Shown: positions 33,844 through 46,300 of the stretch, in pieces
Numbering within the stretch: position 1 is the stretch's first letter
Layout: each line of letters starts with the position of its first letter
Assembly (NCBI GenBank): GCA_001630475.1
Contig: KV419426.1
Span: 204,939-268,938 of the forward strand
DNA length: 64,000 bases
Source of the DNA: Sistotremastrum niveocremeum HHB9708
Lineage: Eukaryota; Basidiomycota; Agaricomycetes; Sistotremastrales; Sistotremastraceae
Direction of reading: 5' to 3'
Position numbers and translations under genes: made by a program
Notes under the pieces: generated by a model
What the model saw: only the letters and a program-made list of their open reading frames with translations
Database searches by the model: none
What the model was told of the DNA's origin: nothing

Positions 33844-34836
33844 TCATATCCGACTGTTTGTATCCAGTCGGCTCGGACGAAGTTTTGCGTTCCACGGAGT
33901 CAGCAACTGATGCTCGTTCACCCACTCCGTGATAGACTCCCAGTTCCGACACATGTGAACACTATCAAAATGAGGAAATATCATGTTTTTCTCCTCGCTC
34001 CATTGGAAAACATTGGGTGTGGTATCAGCGTTGCAAATGATGTTTTCACGAATGATGTTGACGCAGTGATCGACATGATCAAAGGGCGTATCGTCGTCTT
34101 CTAGGACTGGATCGCCGAGTTCTTGAGGACCGTAGCGATCTGGCCAGAGAGCTTTCCGGACGAGATTCTACGAGATAACATACATAAGTGATGGATTGAT
34201 ATGATGGGTGAGGGATAATACCAAGCAGTGTAGTTGATGGAAAACGTCGAGTGAGATTACGTAATGGTCATCTCCAGGAATACGCTCCGTCCAGTTGGCC
34301 ATTTTAGACGCCTCAGCTTTGGTGACGCGAGAGATGCCGACTACATGGACGTGAGAGTGAGCAATTTTTTGACGACACAGAAGGACTATCAGGCCGACCT
34401 GGGTATAGTGAATTCCATGCCTCGTCCGTTTCGTCGGTTGGGGGTCCATGAAACTTGCTAAGAACGCCTAATTTGGCAAACGTTCTGCGCTCGTATTTGA
34501 TGGCGCTTTGAGCCGGGGCTGAGCTCGATATTAGTGAAAATGAAAGTGCAGACAGTAATACGACGACTGACAGTATATAGGCTCAGCGATACCCTGCATG
34601 AGTTCGTCGTGGAATCGAAGTTGTTTGGAGGATGGGTTGGATATATGGGAGGCGAAGAAGACACAGTTAATCAACAAAGAGGCCAGAAAAGCCAGAATCT
34701 CAAGCCGCCGCCGCCATGCAGATCGCTTGACGACAGTGTGTGATGTGGAGAATGATTGTTCCTCGTCCTTGTCAAGATCATCCTGAGACGAGCGGGACGG
34801 CGAGACTGACAACAACGGACTGTAGTCCTGATTCAT
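33844..34836 (-). CDS. UstYa-family (DUF3328) oxidase, intact motifs
   Basis: Minus strand, exons 34836-34569, 34518-34399, 34340-34222, 34167-33844; 276 residues. One membrane helix (about 46-62) precedes YSPAQSAIKYERR and the luminal domain. Both signatures are intact: HQLHC (164-168) with NLVRKALWPDRYG, and HVDHC (200-204) with VNIIRENIICNADTTPNVF. Much of the domain is close to the 30205 protein (for example FHGPPTDETDEAW, NLVRKALWP), so these two are recent paralogs. It faces the multi-core precursor tail to tail, with 384 bases between stop codons. Predicted role is oxidative cyclisation of the precursor's Tyr residues in the secretory pathway, by family analogy. Confidence 0.87.
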
Positions 34837-36496
34837 GGCGAGAGGGATGGATGCTGAGTTCTGACGATGGTCGACACAATTCGACACAATTGAGAGATGA
34901 GGCCATTCGTGTTTTTCGTTTCTGACAGCTCATCATCGTACGAAAGCGCTAGTGCCTGGCCAGCGTCCAGGGCTCACTAACGATGCAGAACTCGCAGAAT
35001 GGTCGTGTGATGTCTCGAGATTGCCAAGAATTCTGGAGATGGCCGAAAAACAGCAAGGTCGGCGAATTGATTGACTTGTAAGTGCCTAGAGCTTTCATCA
35101 CATTTGATTCCGGGGAAATCGAGAGTTCGGGGCCGTCGTTGCCTTTTCGGGAGATCGACGACGCAAATTAGGGGTGTGCCTGAGCACCATAGCAGAGTTT
35201 TCGGTCTTCCTGCAGTCTTCAAAGGTCCATATTGAGCGTTTTGCGGCCTGCGTCGAGAACGATCGAATATCTTCAGTCCGGCCCACGTTCGCTTGGTCAA
35301 GAAATCATCGTAACAAAATTGCACTCGAATGACCCTTGAGAGTGTTCCAAGAAAGAGGTCCTCTGAATTAATGACAATAATTTCGCTTTGATTTGAATTT
35401 GTGACTTCATCAGATTGGGGATAGCTCGGAGTCCAAGACAGGCACAATTCGAGAAACATCTTGACGAGCAATGGCGTAAGCTTCCTAATGTCTTTCAAAT
35501 GATCAAGAAATCGCTGGCGAATCGTGGTATGACTCAAAGCATCAGGGTGAGAACTGCCAAGACAGGCGTAAATCTAGGGCGTCATTCAAATAAACTTGAC
35601 CGTGATCTTCCCAGATGGATGCCGTTCGCTGGCGAGCGCCGAAAAAATCAGGAGAGAGAGAGATGGCAAACATGGACAAACATGTGCCTGGGGTTCGACT
35701 CGTTTCATCTTGGCTACATCGGTGGTTGCGGCGTGCAGTGGATTATCAATTGATCACTAAATGGCTATCTTGCTTACGACGTGTATGCCCCGAAGAATAT
35801 CTGATTCGACATCTGTCCTGAGTCGCTCTAGTCGGCCGACGACTTTCACAAATTTGAATCTCAGGAGTAGTGATGTGGAATCACAAACTTTGATCATGAG
35901 TGGGTCATCCGGACTGTTGAGACATGACAGGGTATGTAATCGACTTGAACAAATTCTAGCATCCATTGAAGCGGCCAGGGGTTCTCTGCGCCTGCGCCTG
36001 GTTGCATTGATTTTCTGGGATCGTCTTGCGCGAATCACCGAAAGGGGTCCCCTGAGTCGTGTTGTGGCGATCTGATGGTGACTTTTGTCGCATGCTTGTT
36101 TCCCCGTGATGCTTCTGCGTGAGCTGGTTCTGAGCGATATCAAGATGAATTGACTGTCCAACTGGCAACATATCCGTGGATCATTCTCCGCTTCCGAGTT
36201 TCCCTATCTTGGCCACAAAAATATCCATCTTGGCAGGCGAGCTGCTCAATATCCAGGCACATCAATGACTGACTTGCTCATCTGACAATGAACAATACAT
36301 TCCCCGTTAACGTCTCCCATTATCGCGGGGAAAACTTCGAGTTTGACAGCGGTCTACGATGAGACTTGCTCGTTGACAGGATTTCGCGTCAAGCCCAAGG
36401 TTGTATAAATACCGCTCGTATTCACCCTTCATCGACAGCCAAAAGCCAACCGCGAAAGTCCAGTCAGCCTTCTCCACAGCCCCCTCTCAAACCAAC
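34837..36496. other. Intergenic, no gene recognised
   Basis: Several frames of 100-186 codons overlap on opposite strands (for example minus 34977-35537), but none shows a motif or splice-supported extension. A TATAAATACC box near 36405 lies about 90 bases before the precursor at 36497. Confidence 0.4.
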
Positions 36497-36793
36497 ATGT
36501 TCTCCAAGACCATCACTTCTTTCATCGTCCTCGCTTTCGCCCTCGGTGCTTTCGCTCTTCCCGCTAAGCCCCAACCCGATATTGACTACGTCTATATCTA
36601 CGATGTGAGTATAGGAACCCACTATCCCAGAAGCCGATTTTTGACAGCTTCGTTGCCAGTCTTCAGCCAACCCGATTGCTGCTCCCACTCTCAAGCCTGC
36701 CCCGACCATCGCTCCCATCAAGAGCATTGCTCCTGCCGTATGTCTTGCCTCTGTCACTTCCGGCCCTTTACTAACTTCTTTTGGTAGTCTTGA
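36497..36793 (+). CDS. Single-core secreted precursor (DIDYVYIYD)
   Basis: Three exons: 36497-36604, 36660-36737, 36788-36793; 62 residues. The signal peptide (MFSKTITSFIVLAFALGAFA) is followed by LPAKPQPDIDYVYIYD, a Tyr-rich core that opens with PDI as in the precursors at 25.2 and 33 kb. The remaining 27 residues, from exons 2 and 3, are Ala/Pro-rich (SSANPIAAPTLKPAPTIAP...). There is no KR pair; the lysine in LPAKPQP is the only basic residue before the core. Exon 3 is just Ser plus stop, so the 3' end is the least certain part. By context and core pattern it may be a third RiPP precursor. Confidence 0.62.
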
Positions 36794-37151
36794 AGAAAAC
36801 GCGTCAATCTTCTAATCACGATTCGGTGCCATGGATTCTCGCGTTCGCCGAAGACAGATGCAGTAGTACATTATCAGCTCTGTTTGCCATATTTGAATCT
36901 AATGACGCGATTACTCTTGTGACTATTTAATCGAGCAGTTTCCACGCTGCTCTCGAGACTGAATGGGATATGAAAAGTTACGAAAAACGCGTCGCACGTG
37001 ATGAAGGACTGGTGACCTCAGCTTAGTCAGCGCGCCGAACATGGTTCGGCGTTAACGGTCAACACGGTCAGAGAGTGAAGCCCGTGGTTCTTTCCTGCAA
37101 CGACGAAGACTTTCAGAACACTGACTGAAATTTACCGGAAATAATCAGAAC

Positions 37152-40100
37152 ATGCAGCATCCAATGCTGGGCCGTGCCTTGAATGACTTGAGTGCGGCTA
37201 TTCTCCCACGTCATCCGCTTACAGAGATCACTGCTGAGGTAATCAGCCTGCTCTCAACCAACTGCGAGTCCGCCATGATTACATTTTACTCAGGACTGTA
37301 CGAAAGCTGGCGACGCTATCTCTATATGGGAGAAAAGTGAAGAAATATCGTCTCGTTGGCTCACATATGGGGTACATCTGTTCGCCGTTTCGTGGATGCT
37401 ACGGTTCTCACTGCATTATTTTCAGACCGAGAAACCGTTGGTGGATGAGATGATATCCATCCTCGATTGTCTCGCTGCTCATCCCGATATTCCTGGCGTT
37501 GACATATCGGAACTGAGAGATCGTGCCACCGCTCTGAAGACCAAGATATACGGCGTACTGTTGGAAGAAACGAGGACTTCGAAAGGGTATGTCATTTCGT
37601 CCACACATGCGAGTCGAGACGTAGATGATTTATAGTGATTTCCAGGCTAGAGTGCACAAATGAAGATCTATCATCTGAATGGGCTTCGTCGTTGCACAAC
37701 CATGTAGCATCCCTCGGCTCTCATAGTCACGATGTGGGTCTGATGCTGCGCACCTACCATTCATTCGGCTTTTACTTATTGGCTACACGACAGTGGTATG
37801 GAAAGAACGTCGAGAAAATCCTGCAGTATCTTGCACGGCTTCCCGCTGTGAGTCTTTTATTTCAGGGTCGATCCTGAACTGAGGAAAATCTCCAGCCTAC
37901 CGCATCATCTCCCATATGGGCGACTTTGGAAGAGCTTTCCCATGCAACTTATATCCCCCAATCAAGTCATCGCATTCTGTCGCAAAATGTTTTGAAGAGA
38001 TGGCGAACGGGGGAGGAAATTGACATTGCGAGCATACAGCCCGAGGGAAGACCACTCGAGTATAAAAGAGCAGAAGTGGCGGAAAAACTTGAGACAATCA
38101 AAGCCAGCACTAAGATTGGTGACTTCAAGGTACAGGACTCATATCTAGTTCACGAAAGGTGGCTGATTGTCTGTCCAGGCAGCTGAAGAGTGTTTGGGCA
38201 TCTTCGAAACTGGGAAAGGCTCCCATCGAAACCTCGTAAGTCTGCTACTTATTTCACAGCTGTAGTATGGTGACCTCTATGCGTTTCAGATCGGCGCTAT
38301 CCAAACCTCGCTTTTCGAGGCAGCCAACAATCTTGCGAATTTCTGTTCGGAGCACGATCTTCCAGAGCCTGCACTCTTTGCACGTCGGCTCCGCTTCCAG
38401 TTTGAAAGATGGTCGGCTTTGGCTAGAGCTGAGACTGTGGACACATTCACACCGTCAATTTCCCATCCACACACTAACTCGACAGCGTCTATCAATATCA
38501 CAATGCGCGACTCTACTTTCCACGAGCAGTCGTGGAGCAACTTTAAATACGCGGCTCATGTGGACGAACGAACATGGGAAGATATTCACTTTCCCGAAGT
38601 TCGCCGAGACCAACCTATGCACGAATTCATCGCCGACTTCGTTGCCGCGGCAAATCACAGAAATCGCCATCCATTCTCTCCTATTCACAGCATCGACTTC
38701 ACCTTCAATGGCACCTTGGAGACTGGAACTCTTCATTCCGGTAGAGACTGGTACACTCAGGGTACAGTCGCAGACTACTTCGCTCCCGGCTCTACAGTCA
38801 CTATCACCTATACTCGTCATGACGGTTGGCCTGAGGTCCTGCGAGATCGAAGCCCCGAGATGCGAATGCCCATGTTCCAACGGATGTATCCCCCGTCCGA
38901 GCCCAGTGCACCAAGCTCGTGGTATTCCCTTCCGACTCCAGATGGCCCTTGGCGGAAAATCCCATCGCTCCTCTTCGTGGGTGATGGATCTGAGCTTACT
39001 GCTCGCACGACGGGTCCCTCCTTGACAATCGCCAAAGATATCTTTGTTCCGGGCGACTTCATGTCATTAGGTTTCGGTTGGAAAAGCTTGTACACTGCGA
39101 CTCATCAGCGTGGCAGAGTGCCAGAAGCTCTCGTACCCACTTCAGAGAGGATCACGATACCTATGAGCGAAGAGCAGGCAAAGACGCTGTTAGGAAGGAC
39201 AGTGATATACCGCTTGGAAGATCCGGAACCTCCTGCGCCTGTATTGTCGGAACGAGAAATCGCGAGGGCTGCTAAGAAACGAAAGAGAGAGCCGAAGAAA
39301 ATTGCAGAGAGACCTCCGCCTCTGTATTGTGCTTTCGTTTGGGGCTTGGCTGTGCAAGCCGATGGGAAACGCATCTTGTTGAAGACGTTTGAGTTTAGCG
39401 AAGATTCCGAGATCGGAAGGACATTCGACGTTGGAAGCATGGCTTCCCTTCCCGCCAGCCTTCCATCTGGTTACCCCGAGTTGAAGAAGACCGCCGTTCC
39501 TGAATGGATCGGACTGCTTCAGCCGATTCTGGGAGCAAAGGAGGAAGAAAAGAGACGAAAGAAAGCTGCCGCAGAAACTCAAGCTCGCAAAGAGAGACTT
39601 CGGGCTATCTTAGCTTCTGCTCCCGCCTCATTCGAAGTCGGTATCGGCGGTGATAATTCTATGGTGATTGGAGAACTGACGCTACATCCTCCTGGATCAT
39701 GGGGATGTATCACTGTCGATGGATGCAAGGCAGGAATTTGGGAGAGCGGTGTGCGACATCATGATCAGCCTGGCGGGTTCTCTATCTGGGTCCAGTGGGT
39801 ACGCGACGGGACTATTGATTTGTATCAAGCTGTGTCCGCGTTCAAGACTCAAGCACAGGATGCCTCGCAGGCAAGCCTCTCCGTCGCGACTTGGGAGTCT
39901 GTTGGCTCCGTTCCTGTCGATGGTGGCAGCGTTAGCATTCTTGCGAAGGGCATTCTGAGCGCGTACCCGAAGCAAGCTATCTATGGCGATCCCAATCTGG
40001 AGCAGGCCTCTTGGATTGAGATTCTGACTCTCTCAGGCTGGGAGAGCGGAAGATATCATATTCCCGGAGGAATTTCTTCAGGGACGGGCGGAGATGGCTC

Positions 40101-40179
40101 CTTCGACGTACAGTGCACGAAAGACGGAAATAATGCCGTTATCGGTTTGAGAGTCTGCGAAGCGAATACGGAGGATTGA
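37152..40179 (+). CDS. Hypothetical protein, helical N-half and beta-rich C-half
   Basis: Seven exons: 37152-37238, 37294-37371, 37426-37586, 37646-37847, 37896-38129, 38179-38235, 38290-40179; 902 residues with all phases compatible. I do not recognise the family. The first ~270 residues look alpha-helical with TPR-like patterns (AGDAISIWEKSEE, AAEECLGIFETGKG). The long last exon has Gly/Trp-rich, beta-type sequence (GRDWYTQGTVADYFAPG, WGCITVDGCKAGIWESG) and a basic coiled stretch (EEEKRRKKAAAE). No signal peptide or membrane helix. It starts 359 bases after the single-core precursor, but nothing ties it to peptide maturation. The first two exons are the least certain. Confidence 0.7.
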
Positions 40180-40362
40180 AGATTACCGCAGTCACTTGAT
40201 CAAAGTACACTCATGTGCAGTGTGTGTGGTGTGCGTATTTAAGACGTTCAGGTCAACTGTGTATTGCTGCAGGCCTTGTGATGCATCATTGGAAAGGAAT
40301 GTGATTATTAAATATCTAATCCCAAAATAGATCTACTCGAGAGGACCATCCCGTCTTTACTT

Positions 40363-43300
40363 TTACAAATCAGTCACTTCGTCAATCCAACCGATTGGGT
40401 TAACGGCGTTGATGATGGTCTGAATATCAGCCTGGGTAACCGTCGCAGGTGTACCAGGCTGGGCTACACCTGTTAACTCTCCGGCGTAGTTGAGCACTAC
40501 ATTCGAAGGGTCCGGGAAGAGACCTTTGAAGTCATTGAGCGCGTCCACGATGTTGAGATGCATGTCTTCCAGTTGGGTTTCGATCCAGTCGGTATAGATG
40601 TTAATACCAGTCCCCGCCCAGTCGACGTTGCCCTTATTGGGAGCATTGACGTTGGCATCCTATACCAAGATTGGTCAGTCGGAATACGGGTTTCGTCAGG
40701 AAGGGCACGTACATTGTTGTATCCTTCATACCACTCGAACCAAACGCTGTCTACACACTGATGACCCGCCAAGAATTGAGCCCTTGCTTGACCGCTGTTC
40801 ATGTAGCTCATAGCGCCGGCAACCTGAATACGAATTCAGACGTCACGTTGGGGTCATGAGACGGGTTAGCACTTACGCCTCGAATGACAGACAACATCTT
40901 TGTCGGAGTGTAAGAACGGAAGGTGTTATCCGCTCGGATAGTGATACCGGCCAGAGACTGTCAAGTAAATCAGAATCAAATGGGACGACAATCGATAGCG
41001 AATAACTTACAGAAGCTTTGGCACCGTTCTATGAAGGAGACAAGAATATGTCAGATGGATCTCCGGTAACGATCGTGATAGACGTACCGCGATAGATTCA
41101 AGCCACACCATCTCGCCTCCGGCTGGCTGAGCCAACGCAGTGTTACCGGCAGTGTTGGCGGGCAAGCATCGTTCGAGTGCCTCCACCACGCTAAAGCCTT
41201 GGTTCTGTGCGCTTGTGAAGTAAGGCGAAGGAGAGTTCGTGAGATAGTTCGAAGCCCATGTGCAGAAGGACGTAGAGCCGGTGCCGACTGCCGGCGTCCA
41301 GAGATCGTGTTCGGCGGTCGCTAGATTATCGATGAACAGAGAAACTAAAAACGAATGTGAGCACAACGAATGTCAGATAAAGGCGCAAACTCACGAAGCT
41401 GAAGTTCATAGACGTGTTCACGACCGTAACCACTTGCAGGAGCGTTCGCGGACTGTTTACCGGTGAAGTCGATAGAGTAGGTGGCCGTGATCGGGTTGGT
41501 ACCGAAAGGACTCGCTAAATCGAAGTAACCAATGGGGTTGGTATTATCGTATGCTGGCGCATTGATATCGATTCTCCTGCTCGAGGACGAACATGTATTG
41601 ACGGTGACCTATATTCTGTCAGTTTGCGAGTTGACGAAGACTATGAGCTTCATACGGAACGCAGTTCTTGCGGGTCTGGACAGAACATTAGGTCTATATA
41701 TTGCACGGATGATGGCGAAAGACTCACGGAAGAGCGAGCTGACTCCGACGGAACGCTTCTTCTTCCTTTCGTATGCATCCAAAAGCGGGTTGCTTGAGAC
41801 TACGTGCCTATGAGAAAGGCTGCGTTATAACAAACTGAGTACGTACTGTCAGAATAGGGGTTATAGTCAGTTGCGGTACCACCATCTGCAGCGTTGATTT
41901 GCTCCCCAACAGCAGGACAGAACAGATTACCTAAAATCGAGTGAGCGACCTGACATTACTTCGATAATATGATGCGTACCAGGCAAGAAAGGTACACCAC
42001 CACGTTTCTGATGATGACTAGATGCGAGGCCGTGACTCAGGCCTTCACGGGGTGTAATCCGTTTTTCGACTCCCTGATAGTTCTGCAGAATATGGGCCGC
42101 GTGTCCATGGGTGAAATCATCGATGATGTGATCCATGGGAACATGACCGGGAGGAAGCTCGGGTTCAAAGATAGTGCTGTTGAAGGATCGTCTTCTGTTG
42201 CTGTTGACCACGCCCTCATTTTCAGAGGATAGACACTACAGAATGATAAGGTAGTGAAGTGGACTGCCATCGGTTGTACTCACGTAGCCGTTCTCGGGGT
42301 AGTTATACTGATTTTGATAGAGAGTCCAAACGGTAGGTTGAGCCTCCCAGAATGCGATGCTAAACGGCCGATCAGCCTTCGATGAATGGCAAGCAGAGAA
42401 CCTCGAGAACTCACCTTCCAGTGACACCGGCCTCGCTAATACGCGACACGAAGGGTTAGCACCATCGTAGGAATTGATGAGGGAGACGCACAAGTTGACA
42501 CCGAAGTACGGGTTAATACAGAACTGCGCTGCTTCCGAGTTCGAGACCGAGCCGGAGATACTCATGCCACCGTAAAGATCTGACAAAGAATCGTCAGAGA
42601 CGATGATATGAGGTCAGTAAGTTTCTTACCTGCACGAACGAACGCCTGTTGATCGTATCGAGCGTCAGCGGGGTGGCACCGATATCAGGACGATGTACGT
42701 ACCTCAGCGTCAAGAATTGTGCCACCCAAAATCGAAATGCCCAATTGAACACGTGGTCTCAAATGCATCTCAAGACCACCGTGAAGATCCACTTCCCAGT
42801 TGATGCTGGGGAACGCAGATTGGACGGGTGGCAGAGTTGGGGTGACGATAGTTGCGATTTCATCAGAGCTGCTTTGACCAAGGGTGAATTCGGTCTATGT
42901 AGGAATGAGTATTGGGCAGATATGAACTTGTAACTCGACGTACCTTGGGGAACGTGTAGCCGACAGAAGCTTCGTAAGATCTGATCCTGTCGTTAGACGT
43001 GCATGGTAATGATAGACAGGCCCTTACCCTCCAATAGAGAGAGATCCGGAGATCCAGCCCTCAAGGACGAGAGAAGGACCAATACTGAACCGGAGTCAGT
43101 CAAAGAGTATTCCTCGTGCGCGAAGGTGACATACGTTAAGATACCAGGATAATATAAGCCTAAAGAACATTGAGCTACGGTCTAAATCGCGAACGAGGGC
43201 ACGGACCTGGGAAGCCGAAGGAAGCAAGTTGCACGACGGACGAGTCGTACGATACAGAAGCTTGTCCGAGTATAGTGAACGTGGCTTGGGCATTGGCGTC

Positions 43301-46300
43301 CGAAGCTGCAAAGATTATCAAGAAACAGCAGGACGAAAAGAAGACGAAGATGTCGTACAGAAGAACAGGTATGCAGCCGACACTTTCGGAGGGACGATTT
43401 GACCTTGGAGATAGAACCCGTAGCGAGTGTTGAGCGCTGAAATGCAAACATTAGAGTCGATCAAAGCATAAGAATAGGAGTGCCGTACCAGCGCTACCAG
43501 CAACCGTGATATCAAGATTACTCTCAATAGCAGGAGGGCCTAATCCACTAATAAGCATCCCGAAGAAAGTCATGATGACATCGAAACGTACCAGGACACG
43601 ACTCTGATTGCGAGAATATGGTGTAACGGTCGGACCATTTGAATGTCCGTGTCGTCGTCGACTTGGTCTTGACGGTGTTCAACTTGCTGAGCCACCCTGT
43701 GAATGCGCCCCACCACCGTTTTTCTTTCCATTCGCCGCGCTCCTGGAGCCATCGTTTTCGCTCGGGGGGAGAATCAACGACCGTGTCCCTGTAATAGCAT
43801 GAGATGAGAAGGGAGGTGGGATAGAGATTAGTTACCAGTAATCGGGTAGATCAGTAACGTCGGCCTGTAATCGCATAAGTATATGAAGTGTAGAATAGGC
43901 TCGGAGATATCACTTACACGCATATACACAGGCCCATTGGATTCAGGCTACATGAAAGTTAATGCACAGCGACAGAAGCGACACTGAATCAACGTACGAT
44001 AGTGGCGAAATTGTAATCGAATTTGAGCAAGAACACCTGTTCATCAGCCGGTTTCTGAGCCGCATGAGAAGCCGTCAACACGTTCTGATTCGGGTGCGGT
44101 TCGAGTGTATCGATACGGGCGTATGGACCTCGGCCACAGCTTCGGGGCATTTTGATGATCGTATGAGTGACGTTTCCAATGAAGACGTGAGCGCATCCAG
44201 AAGCATCCATAGACTTCGAACAATACGCAAGCACCTAAACACCCACATCAATAATAAATCCAAATAAAATCAAGAGAGATAAAGGAAGGTAAGACGTACC
44301 TGCTGCGGCTGATCACTACTCGCACTACAATTCGTAATAACCCAATTCGTCTCAAGCGCCATCGAAGAAACAGATCCAGCATTAGGACTATCAATAAACA
44401 CCTCTCCGAATGGTTCATCTTCTTCCGTCCCATCGTCCGATCCACCCCATTCTGATGAGGATTCGTCGCCTGAAGGTGCATCGCCGACGTCTTCGACGTC
44501 TTCGTCGAGGTTTACTGTGAAGGATTCGGAGCCTTGGGGTGTGCCGGAGGGGAAGACGTCTTCGAAGGGGACTGGGAGGAAATCGGAGCCTTGAAAATTG
44601 ATGTTAGTGTGAGGGATGTTTGGGAAGTGGGTGGAGGGACGTACCGGCTGCATCGCAACAGTATGATCTGCTTCCGGTACCACCGCAGGGCTGGCTCGCA
44701 TCACCCTGAGGATCGACAACTACACACGCGACGAAGCATCAGAGAACTGTCGAATCCAGTATATAGAGAATACGTACGAAGTTGTATCTGTCCCACAGCA
44801 CATGCGTTATCAAGACAAGTAGGTGGTGTTCCGACCCATTTACAATTCTGATACGGAGCTACATCCACCACCATCAGCCATCATCCAATCAATCAAACGA
44901 GGGAGAAAGAAAGGAGGAAGACATACGAGGTTCGACGCAGCAATACGCTTTAGCTTCGCCTAGAGGACACGTATGCGGACATTGAGCTTCGAGATCTTGG
45001 ACGTTATCCGCTGTACAGCTATTATCGAATTGAGGCGATCCTTGTCCTCTAGTACCGATCGTGACGAAATTGTCGAATGAGCCGTTTATACACTGGGGGT
45101 TCGTTTCACAATCTACACACATAATCAGCGTTATTCAATGCGACGAAATAGAGCAAAAAAGGAAGGAGCGAAAGGGAGGAGGGGAAGGAGGGGAAGAAAG
45201 AAAGAACATACCAAAGTATATACAATCACTAAGCTGACTCTGCAAATTAGTCTGACAACATAAAGCTTGCGTCCCCCCGAGACACTGCGTCCCATCCCCC
45301 GCGGGGTCCGTAGCAAGTATAAGTTCCCCAGGATTACAAGAAGGATTACAAGGACTCGTGGAGCCGCCTCGCCATGTACATTGTGTCGGGGCGTTGGCGG
45401 CTGGACAACACATTAGTGCGCGGTTGTTTTCGGCGCATACTGTTCCGGGTGTGAGTGGGTTTGTGGTTACAGTCGCCACCATCCTGTGATCACGCAGTGA
45501 TTAGTCGATCGTCATCAGTTTGTCGAAGGAGGAGGAGGAGAGGGGGGACGAAGGAGGGGGGAAGAGAACGTACACTTCTCCAAATCCACAACTAGTAGCC
45601 CCACAAGCCGTAATCGAACACTGATCGCCACTCTCCACACTCCCCTGCGCAGCTGTAATATCAGGATATAAATCCGCCAACGCATTATATTGCGTATCGT
45701 CTTGGTCTACGGACCAGATCATCGTGCCGCCTATACATCGGTCGTTTGCACTATCCCGATGTTAGCGTTAGGAAGAGGGGGAGAGGAGGGGTGGGGGGGA
45801 CGTACTAGTTCATCTTTGCAGCGAACGACTCGGCATCATCATAACTAACCCACTGATTCCTACACCCCACCATCAGCCCCCAATTCCCCTAAATTCAAAG
45901 GAAAAGAAACGACGTACGAATCCCAAGTAACATATTTAACAGCCGCAACCTCATCATAAACCGCATTCGCCGTCGGATCAAGAAGCACAGTCTCGATTTC
46001 ACTAAACATCAACGTTCCGGAGTTATCGGAACATGGACCGGGGTTTCCGCCTGAGACCCATGGACAGGGAGGTTCGGTACAGGAGGGGTCGGCGAGGGTG
46101 AATGAACGGCCGTAGAAGCCCATTCCCATTACCTGGATTTTATGATGGGGGTTAGCGTTTGAAGGAGGAGGAGGAGGAGGAGGGGAAGGAAAGACCATTT
46201 GAGAAGGCTGAACGCCCACACGCCAGAAGAGTTGGAAAGCTTGATCGATCTCCGTCACTATGATACATCACAAAATATATTCATCAGATTTAATGCGTTA

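Noticed and set aside
34977-35537. 186-codon minus-strand frame near the third UstYa gene
   Set aside because: No start context, motif or homologous pattern; opposite-strand frames of similar length overlap it.
44270-44851. Treating the 40.4-44.7 kb part as a separate gene downstream of the chitinase
   Set aside because: Exons continue in frame with short introns, no start codon with a signal peptide is visible, and long C-terminal extensions of this kind are known in killer-toxin-like chitinases.
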